This document shows positions 52,358 through 61,847 of a stretch of 64,000 nt of DNA, piece after piece (position 1 is the stretch's first letter; each line of letters opens with the position of its first letter). A program made the position numbers and the translations under genes. The DNA comes from Gammaproteobacteria bacterium (GTDB lineage Bacteria > Pseudomonadota > Gammaproteobacteria > Pseudomonadales > Halieaceae), in the NCBI GenBank assembly GCA_024742415.1, contig JANSYN010000001.1:1-64000 (forward strand), given 5' to 3'. The notes beneath the pieces are model-generated. The model saw only the letters and a list, made by a program, of their open reading frames with translations. It was not told the origin of the DNA and searched no databases.

Positions 52358-53798
52358 TCCTTTTTCATTGCAGGGCTTTCTGGTCGCGCTGCTGCTCCCG
52401 TGGTTTGCCGGTACTGTGTGGGTGAAGTACCTGCTGGCCAGAACCGGGCGTATCAACTGGTACATTGTGATCGGACAGGGCTTCTTCGTCGGCTATTTTG
52501 CGACAACGCTTCTGGTGCGTGCCTGGGATGCAGCCGGCCAGCCGCTAAACTTCAGCTACCTGGGGACCGCACTGCTGACCATTACCCTGGTCGGCCTTGC
52601 GCTATTGCGTACGGCCAGCTTCCCGCCTGCCATGGCGCCAGAAGAACGCGCTGTGATGTCACCCCTGGTAAAGCTGGGCGTTGTGGTATTGCTTGGCATG
52701 CTGGGCTGGCGCTACCTGCTGTTGTTTGAGGAACTGTTGCTGCGTCCCCTTTATGCCTGGGATGCCTGGATGAACTGGGCACCCAAATCCATAGTCTGGT
52801 TTCATGTTGGGGAGATCACGGATTTTGTCAGTCCAAAGCGATGGATGTCGCTTGGCTCTTTGGCGGATTACACCCTCGGTAATGGGCAGGCCTGGGATTA
52901 TCCGATCAGCGTTCCGGTGATTATTTTGTGGAACATGCTCGGGGCGGGCACGTGGGACCATCCGGCACTGTTTCTGCCCTGGATGTTGATGCCCGTCTGC
53001 CTGGGCATGGCGATCTACGGCCACCTGCGTCTGGCGGGCGTGTCTGTCGCACTGTCGGTGCTGGCCTGCTATGTGTTGTTGAGTATTCCCTATGTGAATG
53101 TGCACTCGGTGTTGGCCGGCTATGCCGACTTGTGGCTCGCATCGGCTTTCGGCCTGGGTGTCTGTGCCATTTATGAATTTGCACGTACGCGCCACTGGGC
53201 CTATGCGCTGTTGGCGTTGTTTTTGGCAGGATTTTGCGCGCAGCTTAAAGTACCAGGCATTTTTATGGGCCTGATTTTGCTGGTGTGCGTAGTGCGTACC
53301 GCGGTAAACCTGCCAGCGAGGATCGAAATGATCGTGGCGGCCGTGCTCTTCATCGCGTTTGTCTTGCTGCTGATGGTCGGTATCTCGTTTGAAGCGCCGC
53401 ACCTGGGTACCGTTGTGCTCAGCTGGGAGGAAATGCGCGTTGGCCGCGTGGGTAATTTTGTGCCCAAGTACCATCACGTTGAATCAGAGTTTTTTGAAAC
53501 CTACTTCCTGATGGCCAATTGGCACCTGTTGGCCTATTACTTTTTTGCGCTGGTACTGTACGGCCTGGGTAGTGGTGTCTGGTGGCGCTGGCCCAGCAGT
53601 GAGGCCCTGGCGGCAGTGACCGCCCTGGTGTTTGTCGTATCGGTATTTTTCTTTACCGGCTATTTCACACAGGCCAAGAACTTTGTGGCGTTGAACCGGG
53701 CGCTGCTGTACCCGGTGCCGGCGTTGATCTTCTGTTTCTTCTTGCACTTTCCCTGGCGCGCATTGCCCGCCCGCACGCGTGGGTCGCTCGGGATCTGA
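52350..53798 (+). CDS. Polytopic membrane protein, GT-C-glycosyltransferase-like
   Basis: 482 residues, ATG at 52350. About 12 hydrophobic segments and an early luminal loop AWDAWMNWAPKSIVWFHVGEI, with Asp and Trp-rich character like the first loop of GT-C glycosyltransferases that use lipid-linked sugars. That assignment is by topology and composition only. A later loop MANWHLLAYYFF and YFTQAKNFVALNRALLYPVPALIFCF near the end are conserved-looking. It overlaps the upstream gene by 8 bases. Confidence 0.6.
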   Translation: MSDPFSLQGFLVALLLPWFAGTVWVKYLLARTGRINWYIVIGQGFFVGYFATTLLVRAWDAAGQPLNFSYLGTALLTITLVGLALLRTASFPPAMAPEERAVMSPLVKLGVVVLLGMLGWRYLLLFEELLLRPLYAWDAWMNWAPKSIVWFHVGEITDFVSPKRWMSLGSLADYTLGNGQAWDYPISVPVIILWNMLGAGTWDHPALFLPWMLMPVCLGMAIYGHLRLAGVSVALSVLACYVLLSIPYVNVHSVLAGYADLWLASAFGLGVCAIYEFARTRHWAYALLALFLAGFCAQLKVPGIFMGLILLVCVVRTAVNLPARIEMIVAAVLFIAFVLLLMVGISFEAPHLGTVVLSWEEMRVGRVGNFVPKYHHVESEFFETYFLMANWHLLAYYFFALVLYGLGSGVWWRWPSSEALAAVTALVFVVSVFFFTGYFTQAKNFVALNRALLYPVPALIFCFFLHFPWRALPARTRGSLGI

Positions 53799-53897
53799 TT
53801 GCAGTTGCGATTCATGAAGGGGCCGGGGCGACGGCCTGCTACTGCGCAGCTGCGTTTCTGTTGAATACAGGACTGAAGTGCCAGTACCGGCACCGCG

Positions 53898-54422
53898 CTA
53901 GGCGGCTGTTCGAGGCTTGTGGCCATCCCGCAGGTGGCTGACGTCTTCCCCCGCCAGTGACTCGCCGGCCAGGGTATACGCCTTGCCGAAGCCCTTTACA
54001 AAGCGCCCGCCTTCGGGCACCAGGCGGAACATTTTGAAGTCGGCGTACGCTCCCAGCTTGCGCGGGCGTTCTCCGAATCGGCTGGAGAGGTTATCCATCG
54101 CTTTGTGCCATTGCGGGCTGTCTGGTTCCAGGTGCTCGGCGCGTACTGCATAGTTGACGCGCACACGGGCGAACAACTCCCCGGCGCTGTCTTCATCCTC
54201 GATAATTAGTACCGATGCGCTCTGGTTGAGTTGCAGATTAATTGCATGCAGCGCGATGTCACTCAGCAGCACGTAGAGGCAATCGTCGCCAATGGCGAAG
54301 GGCGCGTAGGAGGCATAGGGCTGGCCCTCTGCATCGATGCTGGCGAGTTGCAGGCTGAGTCGAGAGTGGATGAAACTCATGACTTCCTTATTGAGGCGCG
54401 TTTTCATGGCCTTATTTTTCAT
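53898..54422 (-). CDS. HugZ-like heme utilisation protein (PNPOx fold)
   Basis: 174 residues: split-barrel flavin-reductase-like start (SRLSLQLASIDAEGQPYASYAPFAI) and the end GGRFVKGFGKAYTLAGE, characteristic of the HugZ/HutZ group. Members bind or break down heme to release iron in the cytoplasm. It overlaps the HutX-like gene by 11 bases and is last in the operon receptor-HutX-HugZ. A GGAGAAACACCC site supports the first ATG. Confidence 0.87.
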   Translation of the reverse strand: MKNKAMKTRLNKEVMSFIHSRLSLQLASIDAEGQPYASYAPFAIGDDCLYVLLSDIALHAINLQLNQSASVLIIEDEDSAGELFARVRVNYAVRAEHLEPDSPQWHKAMDNLSSRFGERPRKLGAYADFKMFRLVPEGGRFVKGFGKAYTLAGESLAGEDVSHLRDGHKPRTAA

Positions 54423-54825
54423 TGGGTGTTTCTCCGATTGTCAACGTGGTTCTGATGCGCTGAAATTCCTGAAGCTGATGTGGGAGCACTTCGCCGTCTT
54501 TGCCGCGGCCGAGAAAAAGCTTGAACACCGTATTGCCGGATTCATCGAGAAAAACGAAGGCGTAGCTCGCGCGGCCGCGATGCGGTTTATCCTGGAATCT
54601 AACTTGTGCCAGCGCATCCAGGCGTAAGTGACCATGGAAGCCCGTCGTCGGACCGTCCAGGTTGTAGTAACCCTCAGCCAGTTGGCCTGCGGGGAAGTTG
54701 CCCTTGTACTCGAAGACGCAGCCATGGCTGAACACGATGGTCGTAGTGTTGCCCCAGCCGGGTAGTGCCTTTAGCAGTGACAATACCTGGTCGCGTTCAA
54801 GTCGCGGCTCTAGACAGTCATTCAT
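54412..54825 (-). CDS. HutX/HuvX-like cytoplasmic heme-handling protein
   Basis: 137 residues from the ATG at 54825, after GAGGAACTGCCC. GGXFPAGQLAEGYYNL-like sequence (GNFPAGQLAEGYYNLDG, about 43-59), GFHGHLRLD and FVFLDESGNTVFKLFLGR fit the HutX/HuvX heme-carrier group, which hands heme to HutZ/HugZ. It follows the receptor gene after 13 bases. Confidence 0.82.
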   Translation of the reverse strand: MNDCLEPRLERDQVLSLLKALPGWGNTTTIVFSHGCVFEYKGNFPAGQLAEGYYNLDGPTTGFHGHLRLDALAQVRFQDKPHRGRASYAFVFLDESGNTVFKLFLGRGKDGEVLPHQLQEFQRIRTTLTIGETPNEK

Positions 54826-54838
54826 GGGCAGTTCCTCC

Positions 54839-56860
54839 TCAGAAGCTGTAACGTGCAAACAGGATGATTTCACGCCCCGCTTCCGGCACCTGATCCCAGG
54901 CGCGGGAGTAGTGGTCGTCCTCAATGTTATTGATGTTCAGATCGATCTTGAGCCCGGGCATCGCGGACGGCTGCCAACTGGCATACAGATCGGTCACCGT
55001 ATACTCGTCAAAGATGGCGCCGGATTCATTCGCAGCGTAGTCAGTGCGTCGCTGCGAGGATGCATCTGTGACGCGAATACCCGCGACCAGCGTGCTCTCC
55101 AAAAACCCGTAGCTCAGGTCGGCGATGAGCGTATCTGCAGGGATGTTGGTCAGGTGCTCGCCGGTGATGTTGTCCTCACCACGAGTCTGGCCGTAGGCCA
55201 GGGAGACGCTGAGCGCGTTTAGTTGGTAGCTACCCTGCAGTTCGAGACCTTCGAGCGTGGCATTGTCGACGTTGACCCAGGTAGTGGTGCCTGGATTTGG
55301 CATCGGAAAGAAAAAGGGTCCCGCTACCACCTGTTCGATGAAATCGTCCACCTCGTTGCGAAACACCGATGCCTGCAAATTGATGAGGTCGGCTCCTAGC
55401 GCGTTACTGAAATAGAATTGCCCGAACAATTCGACGTTGGCGGCTTGTTCAGGCTTCAGCTCCGGGTTGGGAACGAAGCCGTTGCAGAAACCGGGAGCTA
55501 GGCAGAAGTGAGTGCCAGTAGTGTAGAGTTCCTCGGCCGTGGGTGCGCGAAACGCTTCGTCGTAGCGCAGCGCCAGCGTGGCCCAGTCCGCTGCGCTCCA
55601 GACCAGGGCAGCGGACATGGAGGTGTCGTCAGCCGAACGCTCCGTATCGAGATTATCCGCCGCCGTTGAGAAATTGTCATAGCGCATTCCAAGGTCCAGC
55701 CGCCATTGCTCGTTGATCGGTATTTCTGCCTGTGTATAGGCACTCCAGACATCAGTGGTTGCCTCCGGTGGCGTAGGACGGAAGGTGCCGCTGCGATCGG
55801 CCGCGAACTCCTCTCTATAGATGTCAGCGCCATACTGCAGGGTGATTCCAGCCATGCGGCTTATGTTCGACAGGTTTAATCCGTATTCATCCAGTTCGGT
55901 ATCGTCTGTACGCGAATCGCTTATTCTTGCCTCGGCGATGTCAATGCGGTTCCAGTAGGCCAGCACTCGAGTGTCTAAGTGTGGTGAGTCCGGGTTGAAG
56001 CTCCATAGCAGGCTGGTGTTCACGGTTTCTGAATCTCGATCCAGCACGAAATTGCTGGTTTCGTTGGGTTCGGCCGTACCGTTGGCCGGCACGCTGCCGT
56101 CGACCTCGTTGGCGCGAACGTTGAGCCCCAGGGTATGGTGTTCTGCCACCTGCCAGTTAACTTTCGCCAGCATGCCGTGGTCTTCCGATGCGGAGTCCAG
56201 GAGAATTTCGCCGTTGCCGAGTTCGACGTCATCGCTGTGGCGGTAGTACGCACTGACCAGCCAGTCCGCCGACGGTCCGCGTCCCGCGAAGGCGACGGTA
56301 CTGGTGATCTGATCATTGTTGCTGTTGTAGCCACTGCGTATCAAGCTACCGAAATCCCGCTTATTGAGCAGGTCGGCTGGCGCAATGGTGTTCTGCGCAA
56401 TGATGCCCCCGAGAGCACCGGAGCCCCACAGGCTACTCGCTGGTCCGCGCAGCGCTTCGACGTTGCGCAGTAGCTCCGGGTCCAGGTAGTAGCTGGGACG
56501 GTGTCCCGACTCGAAGGATAGGCGGGCGCCGTCAATGGTTTGCAGCACCTTGTTGCCGCCCAGTCCGCGAATATTGACGGTTTGGCTACCCGCGCGGGGG
56601 CCGCCTTCAATTGAGATGTTGGGCTGGTAACGCAGTACGTCGGCAACGGACTGCCCGGCGATAGATTCGATCTTCAGGCGATCCACCACCGAGATACTAC
56701 GACCGAGTTCGTTCAGGTCGCGATCACTGCGGGTTGCTGTAACCACGATGGTTTCAAGCGGGGTGGCATCGCTCGAAGACTCGTTCGCGGTGGCATGGCC
56801 AGTGCCCATCATGAGGGTTACCAGTGGAGCTAGTGCGAGGGGAGTGCAGGTGGTCTTCAT
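54839..56860 (-). CDS. TonB-dependent heme receptor
   Basis: 673 residues with a signal peptide (about 1-25, ending GHATA), TonB box region LETIVVTATRSDRDL, plug domain, and a 22-strand barrel ending in GREIILFARYSF. The heme-receptor signature is present: FRAPTAEELY, then HFCLAPGFCNGF with a His, then PNPELKPEQ (NPEL in place of the usual NPNL/NPDL). It imports heme into the periplasm for the HmuT-like binding protein encoded across the Fur site. Confidence 0.93.
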   Translation of the reverse strand: MKTTCTPLALAPLVTLMMGTGHATANESSSDATPLETIVVTATRSDRDLNELGRSISVVDRLKIESIAGQSVADVLRYQPNISIEGGPRAGSQTVNIRGLGGNKVLQTIDGARLSFESGHRPSYYLDPELLRNVEALRGPASSLWGSGALGGIIAQNTIAPADLLNKRDFGSLIRSGYNSNNDQITSTVAFAGRGPSADWLVSAYYRHSDDVELGNGEILLDSASEDHGMLAKVNWQVAEHHTLGLNVRANEVDGSVPANGTAEPNETSNFVLDRDSETVNTSLLWSFNPDSPHLDTRVLAYWNRIDIAEARISDSRTDDTELDEYGLNLSNISRMAGITLQYGADIYREEFAADRSGTFRPTPPEATTDVWSAYTQAEIPINEQWRLDLGMRYDNFSTAADNLDTERSADDTSMSAALVWSAADWATLALRYDEAFRAPTAEELYTTGTHFCLAPGFCNGFVPNPELKPEQAANVELFGQFYFSNALGADLINLQASVFRNEVDDFIEQVVAGPFFFPMPNPGTTTWVNVDNATLEGLELQGSYQLNALSVSLAYGQTRGEDNITGEHLTNIPADTLIADLSYGFLESTLVAGIRVTDASSQRRTDYAANESGAIFDEYTVTDLYASWQPSAMPGLKIDLNINNIEDDHYSRAWDQVPEAGREIILFARYSF

Positions 56861-56941
56861 ATTCCAGTCATCCTGTGTATGTCGGTTGCAAGCGGCAGGG
56901 CGCCACGGGATTCATTTAACCTAGCAGCCCTTTTTCTAAAT

Positions 56942-56960
56942 GTAAATGAGAATCATTCTT
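56942..56960. promoter_or_regulatory. Fur box controlling both heme operons
   Basis: The 19 bases around AATGAGAATCATT match the standard Fur consensus at 14 positions. The site lies between the divergent heme receptor (ATG at 56860) and hmuT-like (ATG at 57016) genes and can serve both promoters, so iron should repress the whole locus. Confidence 0.85.
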
Positions 56961-57015
56961 ATTGCGATTAACGCAGAATAGAACTACACTGTTCAAAACC
57001 TGCCGGAGGACAATC

Positions 57016-57855
57016 ATGGTGATTCGCTGCACAACCGCGGTTCTGCTGCTACTGCTGGCCCTGACGCCTGTTGGGGCCGATGCGGAAAACCGCCTGCGCC
57101 TGGTCAGCACTGATGCCGCAGTGACGGAGGTCCTGGTCATGCTTGGTGTGAGTGATCAACTCGTTGCACTGGATGCCTCAAGCGCGATGCCCGCTGGTCA
57201 GAACCTGCCGCGTCTTGGATATCATCGGGCACTCTCGGCTGAGGGATTGCTTGGTTTGCATCCCGATCTTGTGATTGGCTCCGAGAGTATGGGCCCCCCG
57301 CACGTTATCGAGAGTATGGCCCGCACCGGGGTGCAGACCTTACGCCTGCCCAGTCCTGGTGGCCTTGATGAACTTGAAGCAAACGTTCAGGCCATTGCAC
57401 AGGCCACGGGCAGTGATCGTGGGGCGTCGCTGCTGAAACAGATTCGCGACCAAGAGCGGCAGTTGGTCCTCGGGGCCTTGTATGACCTTCGTGCAGCGTT
57501 TGTCTTGCGTGCGGAAGGCGGAAAATTGCGTCTCGCCGGGGCCGGTACCGCTGGCGCGGGATTTTTGGGATTGGTGGGTGCGGAGAATGTCGCGGAATTC
57601 AGAAATTACCGCACTGTAACGCCCGAGGCGATATTGGCATTGGACCCGGATATGCTGCTCTTCGCTGACCCGGGGGGGGGCGATGTCGCGACACTGCTGG
57701 AAGCCTATCCGGTACTGCGTTTTAGCTCGGCAGTGGTCTCCGGCCGGGTCGACACTATTGATGCCGCGACGCTGGTGGCGGGCATCAGTATCAGTGCTGC
57801 CGCGGAGGCGCAGCGTATACAGGATTCTGTTAACTCTGGCCAGGCCCGACGGTGA
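57016..57855 (+). CDS. hmuT: Periplasmic heme-binding protein HmuT
   Basis: 279 residues from the ATG at 57016, directly after GCCGGAGGACAATC. A signal peptide (about 1-23) is followed by a cluster A-type binding protein fold with GYHRALSAEGLLGLHPDLVIGSESMGPP, the region that carries the heme-iron Tyr in HmuT proteins. It takes heme from the receptor to the HmuUV transporter. First gene of hmuTUV. Confidence 0.9.
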   Translation: MVIRCTTAVLLLLLALTPVGADAENRLRLVSTDAAVTEVLVMLGVSDQLVALDASSAMPAGQNLPRLGYHRALSAEGLLGLHPDLVIGSESMGPPHVIESMARTGVQTLRLPSPGGLDELEANVQAIAQATGSDRGASLLKQIRDQERQLVLGALYDLRAAFVLRAEGGKLRLAGAGTAGAGFLGLVGAENVAEFRNYRTVTPEAILALDPDMLLFADPGGGDVATLLEAYPVLRFSSAVVSGRVDTIDAATLVAGISISAAAEAQRIQDSVNSGQARR

Positions 57856-57865
57856 GGGTCGGCGC

Positions 57866-58888
57866 ATGACACGATTACCCCTGCTGCCCAGCGCGCTGGT
57901 GCTAGGCGCTCTCGTGCTGTTGGGTTGCCTGGCCTCGATGTTGGCGGGTGCATTGTCGCTGCCGATGGGCGACAGTCTCCTCAGTATTGTCGACAAACTG
58001 TTCGGTGGCAGTACCAGCAGGCTGGCGCTACATGAGCAAGCGGTTATCTGGGAGCTGCGCCTTCCCCGAACGCTGCTCGCGGTTCTGGTGGGCGCCATGC
58101 TCGCGCAATGCGGAGCAGTCATGCAGGGCCTGTTTCGCAACCCGCTCGCAGATCCCGGTATTATTGGCGTATCCTCCGGCGCGGCAGTAGGCGCGGTGCT
58201 GGCTATCTACTTCTCGCCGGTGTCCGCTAGCTGGTGGACGGTGCCGATTGCTTCTTTTGCGGCAGGTTTTGCATGTAGTGTGCTCATCTATCGGCTGGCC
58301 CAGGTCAGTACGGGCACATCTGTTCTGGTGTTGCTGTTGGCGGGAATCGCCGTTTCGGCGCTGGCAGGCAGTCTTATCGGGCTGATCAGTTACATTGCTG
58401 ACGACAGCCGTTTGCGCGACCTTGTCCTTTGGCAGATGGGTTCGCTGGCGGCGGCGGATCCCACTCGGGTGTGGCTGGCTCTGGTTGTCGCTGTGGTTCT
58501 CGCGTTGCGTTTCCAGAATCGCGCCGTTGCGCTCAATGCGCTCTTGCTGGGGGAATCGGAAGCGCGTCATCTGGGTATCGATGTCGAATCACTAAAGCGC
58601 GAACTGATCGTGCTGGTTGCCCTGGGTGTCGGTCTGGCAGTCGCCTGCTCAGGTGTCATCGGCTTTGTCGGCCTGGTTGTGCCCCACATCATTCGCAGCC
58701 TCAATGGACCTGACCACACCAGCCTGTTGCCACTGGCTGCATTGGCGGGGGCGTTACTGTTGCTGCTGGCTGATGTACTGTCGCGAGTTGTCATCCAGCC
58801 AGCTGAACTGCCGGTGGGGCTCGTCACTGCGCTGCTAGGCGCTCCCTTTTTTATTGTATTGCTGTTACAACAGAAGGAGCGCTGGTAA
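57866..58888 (+). CDS. hmuU: Heme ABC transporter permease HmuU
   Basis: 340 residues from the ATG at 57866 (MTRLPLLPS), about 10 helices of the FecCD/BtuC family: LRLPRTLLAVLVGAMLAQCGAVMQGLFRNPLADPGIIGVSSGAAVGAV and GVIGFVGLVVPHIIRSLNGPDH are family signatures. Homodimer in the inner membrane. It starts 10 bases after hmuT. Confidence 0.93.
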   Translation: MTRLPLLPSALVLGALVLLGCLASMLAGALSLPMGDSLLSIVDKLFGGSTSRLALHEQAVIWELRLPRTLLAVLVGAMLAQCGAVMQGLFRNPLADPGIIGVSSGAAVGAVLAIYFSPVSASWWTVPIASFAAGFACSVLIYRLAQVSTGTSVLVLLLAGIAVSALAGSLIGLISYIADDSRLRDLVLWQMGSLAAADPTRVWLALVVAVVLALRFQNRAVALNALLLGESEARHLGIDVESLKRELIVLVALGVGLAVACSGVIGFVGLVVPHIIRSLNGPDHTSLLPLAALAGALLLLLADVLSRVVIQPAELPVGLVTALLGAPFFIVLLLQQKERW

Positions 58889-59644
58889 ATGCTTGTACTG
58901 GAGCGCGTGGGCGTAAGTCACGGAGGCTTCGTGTTACAGCTGGATAGCTGGCAGACTGCGTCGGGTCAATTCCACGCACTGTTGGGCCGCAATGGAGCTG
59001 GTAAATCGACACTGCTTAAGCTTCTTGCCGGAGAGTTGTCGCACCGTGGCCATATCCGTCTGCATGGGGTGGATCTGAGTGACTGGCATCCGTTAGAGCG
59101 GGCGCGCCACCTTGCAGTAATGCCACAGGCAAGTCGTCTCGATTTTGGTTTCACCGCTGCCGAGGTAGTCGCACTGGGCGCGACGCCGCTTAGCTTGAAC
59201 TGGCGCCAGATACGGCGCGAGGTGCAAAGAACCATGGAGTTTGTGCAGTGTAGTGAGCTGGCCGATCAGTCCTTTGTGCAACTCTCCGGAGGTGAAAAGC
59301 AGAGGGTGCAACTGGCCCGTTGTCTGCTCCAGTTGAGCCAAGCAGAGCAAACGCCACTGCTTTTGCTGGACGAGCCCACCTCTGCACAGGATCTCGGTCA
59401 GCAGCACGCCCTCCTGTCACGTATTCGCGGATTGTGCAGGCAGTCTGGTTATGGGGTGGTGGCGGTACTGCATGATCTGAACCATGCACTGCGCTATGCA
59501 AATATAGCCAGCCTACTCGATGCGGGCAGGCTGGCGGGGCAGGCCTGCCCCTTCGAGTTATTAACGACTGATATTGTGGAGCGTTACTGGAACTACTCGG
59601 CGGAGAGAGTGCTCAGCGCCGGCGGTAATGCAGCATTATTGTGA
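58889..59644 (+). CDS. hmuV: Heme ABC transporter ATP-binding protein HmuV
   Basis: 251 residues: Walker A GRNGAGKST, signature LSGGEKQRVQLARCL, Walker B LLLDEPTSAQD and switch His in LHDLNHAL. Its ATG directly follows the hmuU stop, so it is the third gene of the operon and energises heme import. Confidence 0.93.
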   Translation: MLVLERVGVSHGGFVLQLDSWQTASGQFHALLGRNGAGKSTLLKLLAGELSHRGHIRLHGVDLSDWHPLERARHLAVMPQASRLDFGFTAAEVVALGATPLSLNWRQIRREVQRTMEFVQCSELADQSFVQLSGGEKQRVQLARCLLQLSQAEQTPLLLLDEPTSAQDLGQQHALLSRIRGLCRQSGYGVVAVLHDLNHALRYANIASLLDAGRLAGQACPFELLTTDIVERYWNYSAERVLSAGGNAALL

Positions 59645-59899
59645 TTGCAAGTGTCACGCAATCTGCCCGAAAGTAGTCCTAAATATTGAACAGGCGATCG
59701 TACAGAAACGTTGCGTAAAACACCGTATAGCACAATAGATGCGCTCTCGATAGCAGTCGCATTCAGTGTGGTCCTTGCACAGATTCAGTCTTGGGAGGCA
59801 GCTGCTTTGAGTGCATTAGCAAAGACATCTGGCGGCAACTGTGCTTTATGAGTGGGGTTTGACTGCCGGGTGATACTCCCGGGGGGAATGTGTGTGGAA

Positions 59900-60937
59900 T
59901 CAATGATTCACTTTGTCTGTACGTTTGCGATAACTGAATAGAGCAGCTTTGATGGCGGCCAGCTTCTCGGCCACGCTGCCACGGGTGTGCGGTATGGCAC
60001 GCAGGTACTGTGCGCGTACGTGCAGTCGGCGAAACTTTCGCACCCCCCAAAGTCGCTGCTCGATTTCCTGTTTTAACTCGTTGGCGGTTGCGACCCTGTT
60101 CAGTTGCAGGTGGTCTATCGCTGCGTTGAGGAAATTGCGACGGCCTTTGACCCGCACGTAATGCTGACCCAGCCGTGTGCTCGTGGCGAACTTGTTATTG
60201 TCATGAATCCGGTAAACGAAGCCCGGCCGGTCATCAGAATATTTGACGGCGCCCATCAGTGAGGTTGTGCGTACGATAACTCCGTCGGCTGTCAGCCCTG
60301 ACTTGCGCGCCTCGTTCTCCGGTATGCGCAAGAGCCGGGCAATAATCGGCGGAATCGATGTTGTTGAGTCCAACGCGATGGGCAGTTCGCAAACCGCAAG
60401 GGCGAGCTCTCGTGTCAGCGAAACACCTGAGGTGGGTACGCCAACAAACTCATAGGATAGCTGCGTCGCCCAGCGCGTCGTGCCGATAACACCGGGGCTG
60501 ATTGCCATACGCAGCAGGTTTTCTCGATTACGCTCTACCGCCAGGGTATTGGTGCCGCGCACTTCGGCGGCCGTCATTACACAGGTGACTTGCGGGTGCT
60601 GGTAATAGACTTCGCGCAGGCGTTCGAGGTATCCGGGCAGGTATTCGTCGTCACTGTCCAACAGCAAAACGATGTCGCGCTGCGCAGCGCGAATGCCTGT
60701 GCGAACCGCTTTCAACTGCCCCTGGTTCTGCTGGTGAATGACGTTGATCTGCGGGTGGCCTGCATAGCGTGCCAGGATGTTGAGCGATTCATCCGTGGAA
60801 CCATCGTCGACAATAACCACTTCATCGTCATCCCCCAGCTGCGACAGTGCGCTATCGAGCGCGCCTTCGAGAAACTCGGCATAGTTGAAGTTATTGACGA
60901 CAACCGTAAAGCTGGGCTTTTTGGCATGGTTTGACAT
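59900..60937 (-). CDS. Glycosyltransferase family 2
   Basis: 345 residues from the ATG at 60937 (MSNHAKKPSF). GT-A fold: VVVNNFNYAEFLEGALDSAL, VVIVDDGSTDES, and LLDSDDEYLPGYLE with the DxD metal site. It should add a sugar to a growing surface glycan. It begins 4 bases after the sulfotransferase gene ends and belongs to the polysaccharide cluster at the right edge. The C-terminal third is variable and might fix acceptor choice. Confidence 0.9.
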   Translation of the reverse strand: MSNHAKKPSFTVVVNNFNYAEFLEGALDSALSQLGDDDEVVIVDDGSTDESLNILARYAGHPQINVIHQQNQGQLKAVRTGIRAAQRDIVLLLDSDDEYLPGYLERLREVYYQHPQVTCVMTAAEVRGTNTLAVERNRENLLRMAISPGVIGTTRWATQLSYEFVGVPTSGVSLTRELALAVCELPIALDSTTSIPPIIARLLRIPENEARKSGLTADGVIVRTTSLMGAVKYSDDRPGFVYRIHDNNKFATSTRLGQHYVRVKGRRNFLNAAIDHLQLNRVATANELKQEIEQRLWGVRKFRRLHVRAQYLRAIPHTRGSVAEKLAAIKAALFSYRKRTDKVNH

Positions 60938-60941
60938 AGCG

Positions 60942-61847
60942 TTAACTGGGCCAGCCCCAATCTTCCCCAAGAAATTCAAACAGCCTGCGGTTATGCGGTC
61001 TGAACAGCTCAGTGAGGTACTGCCTGGCGCGCTCTTCCATGGGCTCGGTGTAGTGCCCCTTGTTCTTTCGCTCGAAGCTGCCAAAGTCGTGCTCAGGTAG
61101 ACCAATAAACGTGGTAATCGTGTTCATTAATGCCTGTGGCTGAGTTTTCAGGTCTGCCTGGTTCACGATTTTTATCTGTTCGGCCGGAAAGTACTTGAGC
61201 CAGTGTTCGATTTGATCCATGTACATGCCGCGCCGTGCGTAACTGTAACGCCGAAAGCGGCGGGTCACCCTGGCGGGGTCTGTTTCGTTGTACTGAAGGT
61301 CGCGTCCAATGCGCTTCTCTTCGGCCTGCAGTGCATCCCAGAACGACAGGCGATCACCGAAAAACGTATTGCGCTGATGGTGGTAGTGTGAATAAGCGCG
61401 GTCAACCGGATTGCGCAGGATCATGACGATCTTCGCATCTGGCACAAGGTTGGCAGCGTTAATCGCATAGGAGTTACACACCATGGCAGGCGTCGCTTCG
61501 CCCGTGACGGCGCGATAGCCAATGCGCTCACTGGCTGCGGCCATTTCATCCGCGGTGGGAAAGTGATTGCGATACCAGCCTTCGCCGTGACGAAAATTCC
61601 ACTGGCTGCTGAAGTAGTGGATCTCCTTGCGCGATGCCGGTACGAATCCAGGGTGTTTCAGCAAGTGGTGATAGAGCGAGGTCGTGCCGCATTTCATGAC
61701 ACCGGCGATCAGGAAGTCGGGCAGTACATGGTGTGAGGAGTCCCCGGCGACCCAGCGGCGCAGCAGCCCCGACGAGTGACGCGAAAAGCTGCGCCGAAAA
61801 TTTCCAAGGCGTCGAGCCGTCAGGCCGTCGTCATTTGCCTCAGCCAT
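60942..61847 (-). CDS. PAPS-dependent sulfotransferase
   Basis: 301 residues. The 5'-phosphosulfate loop is GVMKCGTTSLYHHLLKHP (about 49-66) and the 3'-phosphate contact is KIVMILRNPVDRAYSHYHHQRN; HYFSSQWNFRHGEGWYRNHFP follows the strand after the first. It transfers sulfate from PAPS to a glycan or other acceptor, which with its neighbours implies a sulfated surface polysaccharide. It overlaps the flippase gene by 8 bases. Confidence 0.9.
   Translation of the reverse strand: MAEANDDGLTARRLGNFRRSFSRHSSGLLRRWVAGDSSHHVLPDFLIAGVMKCGTTSLYHHLLKHPGFVPASRKEIHYFSSQWNFRHGEGWYRNHFPTADEMAAASERIGYRAVTGEATPAMVCNSYAINAANLVPDAKIVMILRNPVDRAYSHYHHQRNTFFGDRLSFWDALQAEEKRIGRDLQYNETDPARVTRRFRRYSYARRGMYMDQIEHWLKYFPAEQIKIVNQADLKTQPQALMNTITTFIGLPEHDFGSFERKNKGHYTEPMEERARQYLTELFRPHNRRLFEFLGEDWGWPS

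Noticed and set aside
52659-53477. Minus-strand 272-residue ORF
   Set aside because: Gln/His-rich shadow of the GT-C-like membrane protein gene.
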